NCBI GenBank assembly: GCA_964592275.1
Contig: CAZQDJ010000009.1
Coordinates: 1-36,363 of the forward strand
DNA length: 36,363 nucleotides
Source: CANNBR01 sp964592275
GTDB taxonomy: Bacteria; Babelota; Babeliae; Babelales; CAIQNR01
Direction of reading: 5' to 3'
Each line of letters starts with the position of its first letter. The first letter of the stretch is position 1. The position numbers were made by a program, and so were the translations under genes. The notes beneath the pieces are model-generated. The model was not told where the DNA came from. It saw only the letters and a program-made list of their open reading frames with translations, and did no database searches. This document shows, one piece after another, positions 1-8,137 of the stretch.

Positions 1-61
1 GGAATCGAACCATCGACACTGCGCTCTTCAGGCGCATGCTCTACCACTGAGCTACCCCGGC
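1..61 (-). tRNA. tRNA-Phe (GAA), 3' part outside the window
   Basis: Read on the minus strand from position 61, the sequence has a 7-nt acceptor arm GCCGGGG, U8-A9, a D arm with stem GCUC/GAGC, an anticodon stem UGCGC/GCGCA around the loop CUGAAGA, and the start of a T arm with GAUGG-UUCGAUU. The anticodon is therefore GAA, which reads phenylalanine codons. The window begins inside the T stem, so the rest of the T stem, the acceptor 3' strand and any CCA end are not seen. The gene is divergent from pheS, which charges this tRNA. Confidence 0.93.
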
Positions 62-272
62 ATACTTACAAAGAATGTAAAAGAAGTTCTTATGGTACCG
101 ATACCAATAACTTTGTCAATAAAAACCAATGCAAATTGCTAAGACTACTGGTGTCTGATAGGATTACTACACTTTTAAAGAAATATCTCTATCGGCTTAG
201 GGTCTTATAAAAACACTCTATATAAGCTCAAAAACTCTACGTAAGCTGACGATTACACAAAGTGAAAAAGCT
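62..272. other. Divergent spacer between tRNA-Phe and pheS
   Basis: This 211-bp AT-rich spacer must hold the divergent promoters for the tRNA (minus) and pheS (plus). I see no convincing -35/-10 pair, no T-box and no attenuator stem-loop with a U run. The pheS start is preceded by only a weak purine stretch (AAAGTGAAAAAG). Confidence 0.4.
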
Positions 273-1307
273 ATGAAAAACATTCTTGCGCACATCGAAC
301 AACTCAGTAAAGAAAGCCTTCAGTCACTCGAAACAAGCTCCTCATTAGAAATGCTGGAAGCAGTTCGTATTGAGTTTTTAGGTCGAAAAGGAAAAATTGC
401 ACATCTTATGCCCCTTCTTGCTGATCTTTCGTTAGAAGATAAGCGTGTTGTTGGTCCTTTAATGAATGAGCTCAAGGCAAATGTTGAACAATTATTTGAG
501 ACTAAAAAACAATCTTTTGCCGATGCACTTCTTGCTCAAAAAGAAGAAGCTTTCAAACATTTCGATGTTACTGCATACACAAAGCGCCCCCTTGAAGGAT
601 CGCTTCATCCATATACGCACGTTCGCACTTTTGTTACCGATTTTTTTACATCAATTGGGTTTCAGCTTGCAGACGGCCCAGAAGCAGAGACCGAATTTTA
701 CAATTTTGAAGCACTCAATATCCCTGAAACGCACCCAGCTCGGGACATGCAAGATACTTTTTGGTTAAACATCCCTTCTATGGTTATGCGTACCCATACT
801 TCCAACGTACAAATTCATAGTATGCAAAAATATAATCCCCCTATTGCTCTTGTTTCAATGGGAAGAGTCTATCGTCAAGAAGCAACTGATGCATCTCACG
901 ATTGCATGTTTCAACAACTTGAAGGAATGTTTATTGATAAAAATGTTTCACTTGCAAACGTCATAGCGACCATGAAACTTTTTCTGCAAACATTTCTTGA
1001 CGATAAAAATCTCAAACTTCGTGTTCGTCCTGGATTTTTTCCTTTTGTTGAACCAGGCATTGAAATCGATGCTTCGTGTCCATTTTGTATCAATGGTTGT
1101 TCCACGTGCAAACATTCTCGATGGATTGAAATGGTTGGAGCAGGACTTATTCATCCCAATGTTTTAAAGGCTGGAGGAATAAATCCTAAAGAATTTCGTG
1201 GTTTTGCATTTGGATTTGGCCTTACCCGTCTTGTTATGCTCAAATACGGCATCTCTGATATTCGGCTTTTGCACTCTTCATCAGTAGAATTCTTAAAACA
1301 GTTTTAG
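273..1307 (+). CDS. pheS: Phenylalanine--tRNA ligase alpha subunit
   Basis: This is the catalytic alpha chain of the alpha2-beta2 enzyme that attaches Phe to tRNA-Phe in the cytoplasm. At 344 residues it has the usual length. Residues 1-90 form the helical coiled-coil arm. The class II core follows, with the block ETHPARDMQDTFW near residue 152, MRTHTSNVQ, QLEGMFID and motif 3 GFGLTR at 314-319. Two Cys-x2-Cys pairs (SCPFC and CSTC) sit in the place seen in many bacterial PheS proteins. pheT, usually directly downstream, is not here: the next gene is galU. The enzyme needs the beta subunit, so pheT must lie elsewhere in the genome. The identification rests on strong family motifs. Confidence 0.97.
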   Translation: MKNILAHIEQLSKESLQSLETSSSLEMLEAVRIEFLGRKGKIAHLMPLLADLSLEDKRVVGPLMNELKANVEQLFETKKQSFADALLAQKEEAFKHFDVTAYTKRPLEGSLHPYTHVRTFVTDFFTSIGFQLADGPEAETEFYNFEALNIPETHPARDMQDTFWLNIPSMVMRTHTSNVQIHSMQKYNPPIALVSMGRVYRQEATDASHDCMFQQLEGMFIDKNVSLANVIATMKLFLQTFLDDKNLKLRVRPGFFPFVEPGIEIDASCPFCINGCSTCKHSRWIEMVGAGLIHPNVLKAGGINPKEFRGFAFGFGLTRLVMLKYGISDIRLLHSSSVEFLKQF

Positions 1308-1358
1308 ACTTGATTTGAAATAATCTCACACTTAATTTCTAAAAAAATGAAGTGTATC

Positions 1359-1377
1359 GATCCGAAAAAAACGGATC
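1359..1377 (+). other. Short hairpin in the galU leader
   Basis: GATCCG and CGGATC form a perfect 6-bp stem around a loop of seven A residues, 8 nt before the galU ribosome-binding site (AAAAAAGGAG). There is no T run behind it on either strand, so it is not a standard terminator. It could protect or regulate the galU message, or be chance. Confidence 0.35.
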
Positions 1378-1395
1378 TCAAAAAAGGAGCGAGTC

Positions 1396-2316
1396 ATGGA
1401 AGACATAACCAAAGTGATCATCCCAGCAGCAGGGCAAGGAACTCGTTTTCTTCCCTTCACTAAAGCTATCCCCAAAGAAATGCTCCCTTTGCTTGAAAAA
1501 CCAGCACTCCAACGCATTATTGAAGAAGGGATTCAATCAGAGATCAGAAATTATATCATCGTGACAGCACGTGGAAAAAATTCAATAGAAGACCATTTTG
1601 ACAGCGATCCTACACTTGAAAATTTTTTAAAAGAACATGAGAAAGAATCACTCGTAAACTGCATTGATAGAATCATTAAATTAGCTGATTTTACCTATGT
1701 ACGGCAACAGGAAGCACTTGGTCTTGGCCATGCTATCTGGCTTGCCCGTCATTGCATCCAAAAAGAATATTTCGGTGTCATGCTCCCTGATGATATTATC
1801 GTAAGCAAGCAACCAGCTCTTGATCAATTAATTCGTGTTGCGCGTCAAGAAAAAGCAAGCGTTATTGCAGTACAAGAAGTCCCTGTAGAATGCGTCTCCT
1901 CTTATGGCATGATCAGTGTAAAAAAACAACTCACTCCTCACCTTTTTCAAGTAGGAAGCGTTGTTGAAAAGCCCTCTCAAAAGAACACCCCTTCAAACCT
2001 TGCAATTATTGGAAGATATGTTCTTTCAAACAAAATTTTTTCATCACTACAACACATGCAAAATTATGCAGTTGGAGAACTACAATTAACCGATGGCATC
2101 TCTCATATGATTCAAAACAACGAAAAAGTATTTGCTTACAAAGTACAAGGTGTTCGTTATGACATTGGTACTCCAATTGGCTGGATTAAAGCAGTCATCA
2201 GTCTTGCTCTTCAACACCCTCAATACCAGACTTCGATTAAACGTTATATTTCAGAACTAGGGACTATTGATTCTGCACTTTATAATCAATCAAAAAACAT
2301 TGAGCACTCGCTGTAA
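1396..2316 (+). CDS. galU: UTP--glucose-1-phosphate uridylyltransferase
   Basis: The enzyme makes UDP-glucose from UTP and glucose 1-phosphate, feeding envelope polysaccharide synthesis in the cytoplasm. The 306-residue length fits GalU. The nucleotide-binding signature AAGQGTRFLPFTKAIPKEML is at residues 11-30, followed by the Q-x-E-A-L-G-L-G-H-A block near 110-120 and the LPDDII metal/sugar block near 130. Downstream, VEKP and the GRYVL segment also match. The start has a strong ribosome-binding site (AAAAAAGGAGCGAGTC before ATG). It lies 88 bp behind pheS on the same strand and could be co-transcribed with it. The glycosyltransferases in this window are possible users of its product, but that is inference. 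Confidence 0.95.
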   Translation: MEDITKVIIPAAGQGTRFLPFTKAIPKEMLPLLEKPALQRIIEEGIQSEIRNYIIVTARGKNSIEDHFDSDPTLENFLKEHEKESLVNCIDRIIKLADFTYVRQQEALGLGHAIWLARHCIQKEYFGVMLPDDIIVSKQPALDQLIRVARQEKASVIAVQEVPVECVSSYGMISVKKQLTPHLFQVGSVVEKPSQKNTPSNLAIIGRYVLSNKIFSSLQHMQNYAVGELQLTDGISHMIQNNEKVFAYKVQGVRYDIGTPIGWIKAVISLALQHPQYQTSIKRYISELGTIDSALYNQSKNIEHSL

Positions 2317-2443
2317 GAGCGCGCATTACCTTTTCTTGAATAGCAATATCTTTTATTAGCACAGCACTGTCCCTACAGGGTCAAAGAAGTTACTTACCCA
2401 CAATCTCTTTAAAATTAAGGATGCAAGCGTTCTATTTAATCAT

Positions 2444-2459
2444 AACGATTACAATCGTT
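2444..2459. other. Inverted repeat between galU and gltX
   Basis: AACGATT-AC-AATCGTT is a perfect 7-bp inverted repeat with a 2-bp centre, between the convergent ends of galU and gltX. It has no flanking T tract, so a terminator role is possible but not shown. Confidence 0.3.
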
Positions 2460-2511
2460 GCACTCTAACCGGATAATAACTCAATTTCATCTAGTAAGGA
2501 TGATTTAGAAA

Positions 2512-3960
2512 TTAGATATTAACGAGTGACAAGAATTCGACGAGTCTTTTTTGTAATATTTCATAGCCAAGCAAGTCGCCAAGCTGTAAAACTCCAATTC
2601 CTGTGACCGATCCCGTAAGCCCATAGCGAAGAAATGAAAAAAGTTCTTTTGGTGTTATACCAACAGTTGCTGCTTCTTTTTTAGCTATTTCAAGAAACCC
2701 ATTAATGGTTGCCTCATTTACGCTTATTTTTATTACAGCGCATAAAGCAGAAATTTTTTCAGGAGTTGTTATGGTGTGTGCAATATCCTGCTCGTAAGTA
2801 GGAATATCAAAATAAAATGCAAGCAACGTAACGCAATCGCGCAAAGTGACCATTTCTTGGTGAACATAAGAAAGTGCTTTTGTAATGATTTCACGATTCA
2901 TAGTTTGTGTGATTGGATATGCTTCATGGAGGTAAGGCAAACAATGATCTGTCAAAGCTTCAGAAGTTAATTTAGCAATCCATTTGTGATTTACCCAACG
3001 GAGTTTTTCAACATCATACTTGATTTGACCGGTTGTTGAGATGGAATCGAAGTTCATGGCTTCGATGAGTTCTTGCTTGCTCATGATCTCATTTTTAAAT
3101 GATCCGCCAATGATAGCCAAGTAATTGATAATGGCTTCTGGTAAAAATCCAGAATCTTTTAAATCCCGTAGAGAAAAACCAAAATCACGTTTGGAAAGTT
3201 TTTTCCCATCAATACTACATAAAATAGGCATATGCCAAAATAAAGGAAGTTTTGCACCATACGCTAAATACATGGCTGCTTGCCCTGCAGTGTTGCTAAG
3301 ATGATCTTCACCACGAATAACACAATCAATCTTCATTAATACGTCATCAATAAAGTTGGCAAACATAAAAGTAACGCTGCCATCTTGGCGTGAAAGAGGA
3401 AAGTCTGAAAAGTTTTTAAGATCAAAAACTACCGGCCCGTGAGAAAGATCATAAATAGTGACTGTTTGGGAATGATCTATTTTCATACGCCATAGAAAAG
3501 GAATGGTCTGAGCTTTTGTATCTGATTCACTTTGAGTAAGAGTTGCGCAAATTCCATCATAACGAGGGGGTTGTTTCAGCGCGATTTGGCGTTGACGTTT
3601 TTTATCAAGTTCTTCTACAGTGCAAAAACAACGATAGACAAAACCTTTGGCAATGAATGATGCAAGCTCTCTTTGGTAAATATGATCTCGTTGGGACTGA
3701 AAGTAAGGAGCCATAGAAGCTTGTTCTTTGCCAGGGCCTTCATCGTAAGTGAGTCCGAGCCAGGCTAAATCTTCTTTAATTTTTTCTGCACCAGGATCAA
3801 AATTTCTTTCAAGATCAGTGTCTTCCACGCGCAATATAAATGTGCCTTGCTTTTGATGTGCAAGAAGGTAGTTCATGAGAGCTGTACGGATATTACCAAG
3901 ATGCATCATGCCGGTTGGAGCAGGAGCAAAACGAACGCGCGGTTTTTGTAATGTAATCAT
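2512..3960 (-). CDS. gltX: Glutamate--tRNA ligase
   Basis: This class I synthetase charges tRNA-Glu. Its 482 residues match bacterial GluRS. The HIGH motif appears as HLGN at residues 20-23 within FAPAPTGMMHLGNIRTAL, the conserved RGEDH at 216-220, and the KMSKS motif as KLSKR at 254-258. The stretch CFCTVEEL near 111 with PPRYDGIC near 131-138 is the GluRS insertion that often binds zinc. The C-terminal third is the helical anticodon-binding domain. It converges on galU. No GlnRS or GatCAB gene is in the window, so whether it also charges tRNA-Gln cannot be judged. The HLGN form of the first motif is unusual but keeps the H and G. Confidence 0.96.
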   Translation of the reverse strand: MITLQKPRVRFAPAPTGMMHLGNIRTALMNYLLAHQKQGTFILRVEDTDLERNFDPGAEKIKEDLAWLGLTYDEGPGKEQASMAPYFQSQRDHIYQRELASFIAKGFVYRCFCTVEELDKKRQRQIALKQPPRYDGICATLTQSESDTKAQTIPFLWRMKIDHSQTVTIYDLSHGPVVFDLKNFSDFPLSRQDGSVTFMFANFIDDVLMKIDCVIRGEDHLSNTAGQAAMYLAYGAKLPLFWHMPILCSIDGKKLSKRDFGFSLRDLKDSGFLPEAIINYLAIIGGSFKNEIMSKQELIEAMNFDSISTTGQIKYDVEKLRWVNHKWIAKLTSEALTDHCLPYLHEAYPITQTMNREIITKALSYVHQEMVTLRDCVTLLAFYFDIPTYEQDIAHTITTPEKISALCAVIKISVNEATINGFLEIAKKEAATVGITPKELFSFLRYGLTGSVTGIGVLQLGDLLGYEILQKRLVEFLSLVNI

Positions 3961-4094
3961 TTGAGACCTTTATATTTTTTTCTTAAAATAGCTGCCAAAG
4001 GGGGTAAAGTAAAGTGATAGAGGCAAAAGGAGCCAATAAAAAGTAGTTTTAGCATGTCAAAAAAATGAAAAATTTCTTGATTATGAGGGATGTT

Positions 4095-4124
4095 TTGACA
4101 AAAGTAATGACTGTTTGCTAGTTT
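4095..4124 (+). promoter_or_regulatory. Possible promoter before the acylphosphatase-like gene
   Basis: A perfect -35 hexamer TTGACA (4095-4100) is followed after 18 bp by a weak -10 TAGTTT (4119-4124), about 44 bp before the start codon. The -35 is convincing and the -10 is not. Confidence 0.3.
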
Positions 4125-4167
4125 TGTGCCTTGTTTTCAAGTGCATGACTAAAAAGGAGAAGCGCTA

Positions 4168-4446
4168 ATGAATCAATGTTTACTAATAACTTTTATTTCA
4201 AAAAACAAAACCGAAGTTCTTTCTGAGTTTGTCCAAAAACACGCTCAAAAATACAGTCTTGAGGGAATGATTCAACCACTCGAGAGTATTCACGTAAAAA
4301 TTATTGCGTGCGGCAAAAGAGATGACGTTGAAAAATTTCTTGATGCGCTTCATAAGAGTGCTGCAGAAAAAGAATTGGAAGATATTGAAGTTGAACCTTT
4401 TTTGAAAGATCGCGACTATCGTGGCGTTTTCCGTTGCATTGAGTAA
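4168..4446 (+). CDS. Acylphosphatase-like small protein, catalytic residues missing
   Basis: This 92-residue cytoplasmic protein has the length and order of an acylphosphatase fold: a first strand (CLLITFIS), a helix ending in YSLEG, a strand with VKIIACG, a second helix (DDVEKFLDAL) and a final strand. The YSLEGMIQ segment lines up with LGLxGxVxN of acylphosphatases. In that alignment the catalytic Arg is Ser and the catalytic Asn is Pro, so the hydrolase activity is probably absent. It may bind a ligand or another protein instead. The start is supported by AAAAAGGAGAAGCGCTA before ATG. It is a single gene with its own likely promoter. The fold call is inference from pattern only. Confidence 0.6.
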   Translation: MNQCLLITFISKNKTEVLSEFVQKHAQKYSLEGMIQPLESIHVKIIACGKRDDVEKFLDALHKSAAEKELEDIEVEPFLKDRDYRGVFRCIE

Positions 4447-4693
4447 AAAACTTTATCTATTGAGGTTAAAAGGTAGTTGATGTATTATCATTCGATGGAA
4501 GCTCTTTATTAGAATCATTATCTTTTGTAAGTCTGCATAGAAACGTGTTTATGCGTTATTTTTTTCATCATACCCTCTGTGAATCATATTAATGCTTGCA
4601 TCAATCATTGGACTTTTTTTAGATTGTGCGTTTAAAAATTGAGCTCTTTTTTTTACCACACTTAAAGGTTGTTCCAAACCTGAAGGAGCTTTT

Positions 4694-5455
4694 ATGAAGC
4701 AATTGCTTTCTGTTCGTTCAATAACCAAGACCTATAAAACCCCGAGAGGCCCAATCGAATCACTCAAAGGCGTCAGTCTTGATATCATGAAAGGTGAAGT
4801 CCTTTCACTGCTTGGAGTAAATGGTGCTGGTAAAACAACACTTTCTACCATTATTGCAACGCTGCATCCTGCAACTTCTGGTGATATTATTAAAGATGGT
4901 AAATCGATTTATGACGATGTTGTTGAATATCGTCGCACCATCGGATTTTGTCCTCAAAAACCGAATGTTGATATGATGTTAACGCTTGAAGAAAATCTCA
5001 TGTTTGCTGGACGCTTTTTCTGCTTGCCTGACTCGGTCATTAGGGAGCGTAGTGCTTTATTGATGAAGAAATTTGGATTAGAAAAATATGCTCAGCAAAA
5101 AGCTGATATTCTTTCTGGTGGGTATAAACAACGTTTTATGCTCGCTCGTACTCTCATTCATCAACCTGAGCTTGTTATTCTTGATGAACCGACGGTTGGT
5201 CTTGACCCTCATGTTCGTCGCGATATTTGGGAGATTATTAAAGAGTTGCGCAATTCTGGTGTAACCGTTCTTTTAACAACCCACTATCTTGATGAAGCTG
5301 AAAAACTTTCTGATCGCGTGTGTGTGCTTGATCGTGGCGTTATTCGTCTTGTTGATACCCCTGAAAATCTCATGAGTGCTCATGGAAAGGCAAACTTGGA
5401 AGAGGTGTTTATTGCATTGATGAATGAAGCAGACGAAGAAGCAAAAAACGGTTAA
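4694..5455 (+). CDS. ABC transporter ATP-binding protein (ABC-2 type)
   Basis: This 253-residue nucleotide-binding subunit energises the membrane proteins encoded next to it. Walker A GVNGAGKTT is at 41-49, the ABC signature LSGGYKQR at 140-147, Walker B VILDEP at 161-166, the D-loop GLDP follows, and the switch His is in LLTTHYLDEAE (H197). The sequence fits the CcmA/DrrA/NodI group that pairs with ABC-2 permeases and usually exports its substrate. The substrate cannot be read from the sequence. Its stop is 21 bp before permease 1, so the ATPase and the three permeases probably form one operon. One ATPase appears to serve several different permease chains. Confidence 0.93.
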   Translation: MKQLLSVRSITKTYKTPRGPIESLKGVSLDIMKGEVLSLLGVNGAGKTTLSTIIATLHPATSGDIIKDGKSIYDDVVEYRRTIGFCPQKPNVDMMLTLEENLMFAGRFFCLPDSVIRERSALLMKKFGLEKYAQQKADILSGGYKQRFMLARTLIHQPELVILDEPTVGLDPHVRRDIWEIIKELRNSGVTVLLTTHYLDEAEKLSDRVCVLDRGVIRLVDTPENLMSAHGKANLEEVFIALMNEADEEAKNG

Positions 5456-5476
5456 ATCCGCTTGAAAGATTAGTGT

Positions 5477-6256
5477 ATGAAATTATTAAGTTTACGGACC
5501 TGTATCCGTTTAATTTGGCGTGATATGGCTGTTTTTTTTCCTGGATTTGGTGGACGCCTTATTAATGGAGCGCTGTGGGCTGGGATTACAATTATTGTAT
5601 TTCAATATATTGGCTTTGGAGATGCAGCAATAAGTTTGGGTCTTTTTATGGCCTGTGCTAATGCTGTTAGTTGGGGTTTTTTTGAAGTGATGGAAAATGT
5701 TGCTCGTTTGACCAGCGATTTACAAGGTGAACGTTCCATAACCTACGCGCTTACTCTTCCGTTACCACAATGGATGGTGTTTTTTAGAATTGCTATCTCA
5801 AATGCATTACAGGGGATGGCAATTGCCATTTTTATTCTTCCGATGGCAAAGATTTTGTTATGGAATAATTTTTGTCTTGATCAAATGTCTTTGTACAAAT
5901 TTTTAATTATCTTTGTTCTAGCGCATCTATTTTATGGATTTTTCTCATTGTGGCTTGCAAGCATGGTAAAAAACTTAGAAGCCATTGGTGATGTGTGGAT
6001 GCGCGTTGTGTTTCCTTTATGGTTTTTGGGGGGCTACCAATTTACGTGGGCATCATTCGTTGCAAAAAGTCCTGCACTTGCCTATCTCAATCTTCTGAAT
6101 CCTTTATTGTACTGCATGGAAGGTGTTCGTGCTGCAGTAATGGGACAAGAAGGTTATTTACCCTTTTGGTGGTGTTGCGCTGCGCTTGTGTTTTTTACTA
6201 CCTTAGTTGGTGCAGTTGGTACCATAAAAATGAAGCAAAAACTTGATTGTCTTTAG
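5477..6256 (+). CDS. ABC-2 type permease 1 of tandem array
   Basis: This 259-residue integral inner-membrane protein has about six hydrophobic segments and the ABC-2 permease layout. An amphipathic N-terminus with IRLIWRDMAVFFP leads to a first helix. A central segment (LTSDLQGERSITYALTLPLPQWMVF) is shared with the next two genes and probably contacts the ATPase. The last 42 residues are identical to those of permease 2, although 23 of the 42 codons differ. It probably forms half of the membrane channel, as a homodimer or paired with one of the paralogues. The ribosome-binding site is weak, and tight linkage to the ATPase gene suggests coupled expression. Confidence 0.85.
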   Translation: MKLLSLRTCIRLIWRDMAVFFPGFGGRLINGALWAGITIIVFQYIGFGDAAISLGLFMACANAVSWGFFEVMENVARLTSDLQGERSITYALTLPLPQWMVFFRIAISNALQGMAIAIFILPMAKILLWNNFCLDQMSLYKFLIIFVLAHLFYGFFSLWLASMVKNLEAIGDVWMRVVFPLWFLGGYQFTWASFVAKSPALAYLNLLNPLLYCMEGVRAAVMGQEGYLPFWWCCAALVFFTTLVGAVGTIKMKQKLDCL

Positions 6257-6269
6257 GTAGTAAAAACGT

Positions 6270-7070
6270 ATGAATATAAAAACCTCTCGTCTGATGTGGA
6301 ATATCAGAGTCTGTGTCCGGTTAATTTGGCGAGACATGGCTGTGTTCAAGCCACATTTTTATAATCGCCTCATTAATAGTTTTATTTGGGTAACGATGAC
6401 AACGCTTGTGTTTCAATACATTGGCTTTGGAGATACGTCAGAATCGATAGGGCTTTTTATGGTGTGCGCGAGCGCGGCCACAGCAGGATTTTTTGAAGTA
6501 ATGGACAATGTATGTGCTACTACCAGTGATTTGCAAGGAGGTCGTTCAATTACGTATGCACTCACGCTTCCTGTTCCTCAATGGGTGGTGTTTGTAAGAA
6601 TTGCGCTTTCAAATGCTTTGCAGGGATTGGTAATTGCATTGTTTATTTTGCCGTTATCAAAACTTTTATTATGGAATCATTTCCCTCTTGCGCAGATATC
6701 AATTCTCAAAGTTTTATTAATTTTTGTGCTTGCACAACTTTTTTATGGTTTTTTTTCTCTCTGGCTTATTTGCATGATTAAAAACGTGGAAACCATTGGG
6801 AATGTGTGGAACCGTGTGATTTTTCCTTTGTGGATTTTGGGATGCTATCAATTTTCGTGGGCAATGTTAGTTGAAAAAAGTCCTGCACTTGCTTACCTGA
6901 GCCTTGCTTTAAATCCTTTGGTATTTGCAACCGAAGGAATGCGGGCGGCAGTTATGGGTCAAGAGGGATATTTGCCTTTTTGGTGGTGCTGCGCAGCTCT
7001 TGTTTTTTTTACCACTCTTGTCGGAGCTGTTGGCACTATAAAAATGAAGCAAAAACTCGATTGCTTATAA
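6270..7070 (+). CDS. ABC-2 type permease 2 of tandem array
   Basis: This 266-residue paralogue of permease 1 begins 13 bp after it. The two align along their whole length: RLIWRDMAVF, the FQYIGFGD segment, the DLQGGRSITYALTLPVPQW loop, the ALQGL-VIALFILPLSKLLLWN helix, and an identical 42-residue C-terminal end. It has about six membrane helices. It arose by tandem duplication; the heavy synonymous divergence in the C-terminal block shows the duplication is not recent. The substrate is unknown. Confidence 0.85.
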   Translation: MNIKTSRLMWNIRVCVRLIWRDMAVFKPHFYNRLINSFIWVTMTTLVFQYIGFGDTSESIGLFMVCASAATAGFFEVMDNVCATTSDLQGGRSITYALTLPVPQWVVFVRIALSNALQGLVIALFILPLSKLLLWNHFPLAQISILKVLLIFVLAQLFYGFFSLWLICMIKNVETIGNVWNRVIFPLWILGCYQFSWAMLVEKSPALAYLSLALNPLVFATEGMRAAVMGQEGYLPFWWCCAALVFFTTLVGAVGTIKMKQKLDCL

Positions 7071-7217
7071 TTTGGTGGTGTTGGTTGAATTTTATTGTGA
7101 AGATTAATGGACTCTACTTTCACTCGTCGTCCTCAGCGAGACGGGAGGGAACCTGTGATGAAAAAAACAGATTAAGACCAAATAAAACCCAGACCAGTTC
7201 ATAAAGGTTTAAAATCT
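7071..7217. other. Spacer between permeases 2 and 3, with possible repeat debris
   Basis: This 147-bp gap is unusually long for the array. Just after the permease 2 stop, TTTGGTGGTGTTGG echoes the Trp-Trp-Cys block of the permease C-termini. At about 7124-7140, a stretch starting CTCGTCGTCCTCAGCGA resembles 30708-30724 (CTCGTCATCCCCAGAGA). Both matches are short. I read it as possible duplication debris plus a dispersed repeat fragment. Confidence 0.3.
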
Positions 7218-8012
7218 ATGAATACAAAAAAATCTTGCTTTATGTGGAATCTGAAAGTTTTTTTGCGCCTTGTAGAGCGTGATTTGTATGTGATTTTTCC
7301 TTTGCTTCCATCGCGTATTATGAGTGTTGTGTGTTGGAGCGCTCTTTATATTTATATTTTTGAATATGTTGGACTAGGTCCATATTCGGGATTGGGTCTT
7401 TTTATTGCTGCATCTGAATGTGCAACCAGAGGTTTTAAAAGATTTTTTCCGGCAATGCGTATTGTAGGAGATCTCCAAGGCGATCGTTCTCTTTTTTATT
7501 ATCTTACTCTTCCTTTACCGCAATGGATGGTTTTTGCCGCTTTAGCTCTTTCAACGAGTCTTGAATTAATGGCGATCTATATCTGGATGCTGCCTATTGC
7601 CAAACTTGTGTTATGGAACAATTTCCATCTTTCTTTACTTGGATGTCTAAAAGTTGCTTGCGTTTTTGTCTGTGCCCATCTTTTTTATGGAGCCTGGATT
7701 ATTGTTATTGCAAGTATTCCTGCCACCTCAATAGAGGATCTTTCCGTAAAACATTACCAGTATGTAGAGCCATTCTTTTGGACGGGCGGTTATTACTTTA
7801 CGTGGCATTTGTTGTATACCAAAAGTCATTTTTTTGCTTACCTACTTCTTGCAAATCCTCTTATCTATGCAACAGAAGGAATGCGTTCAGCGCTTTTTGG
7901 AAAACCTGAATCATTACCTGTGTGGCTGTGCTGTCTTATGTTACTTGCTTTTACTGGATTGGTAGGAGCTTTTGGTATACGACGTATAATGAAAAAAGTC
8001 GATTGCCTTTAG
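7218..8012 (+). CDS. ABC-2 type permease 3 of tandem array (divergent)
   Basis: This 264-residue membrane protein is homologous to permeases 1 and 2 but clearly more divergent. RLVERDLYVIFP replaces RLIWRDMAVF, yet DLQGDRSLFYYLTLPLPQWMVF, the LFYG segment, ATEGMR and the C-terminal IMKKVDCL are kept. About six hydrophobic helices are present. The acidic residue in the N-terminal motif (E for W) and a distinct middle part suggest it has a different partner role or substrate from permeases 1 and 2. It is followed at once by the stump of a fourth copy. Confidence 0.84.
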   Translation: MNTKKSCFMWNLKVFLRLVERDLYVIFPLLPSRIMSVVCWSALYIYIFEYVGLGPYSGLGLFIAASECATRGFKRFFPAMRIVGDLQGDRSLFYYLTLPLPQWMVFAALALSTSLELMAIYIWMLPIAKLVLWNNFHLSLLGCLKVACVFVCAHLFYGAWIIVIASIPATSIEDLSVKHYQYVEPFFWTGGYYFTWHLLYTKSHFFAYLLLANPLIYATEGMRSALFGKPESLPVWLCCLMLLAFTGLVGAFGIRRIMKKVDCL

Positions 8013-8016
8013 AGGG

Positions 8017-8121
8017 TCACTACCTTTTTGGTGGTGTTGTGCGGCACTTCTTGGATTTACCATAGTGATTGGTACCATTGCAGTTCATCGCATAATGCGA
8101 AAATTGGATTGCGTGCGATGA
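8017..8121 (+). pseudogene. C-terminal remnant of a fourth ABC-2 permease
   Basis: Only 4 bp after the permease 3 stop, a 34-codon open frame with no start codon encodes SLPFWWCCAALLGFTIVIGT followed by a tail ending MRKLDCVR and a TGA stop. This matches the C-terminal end of the upstream permeases (LPFWWCCAALVFF... and ...KLDCL) but is not identical to any of them. The rest of the gene is gone, as expected if unequal recombination between two copies fused the end of permease 3 to a point late in a fourth copy. Confidence 0.85.
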
Positions 8122-8137
8122 ACTGGCAACTAATTTT

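Noticed and set aside
62..272. T-box or attenuator before pheS
   Set aside because: GGTACCG occurs near 94, but there is no full T-box sequence, specifier loop or terminator stem with a T run.
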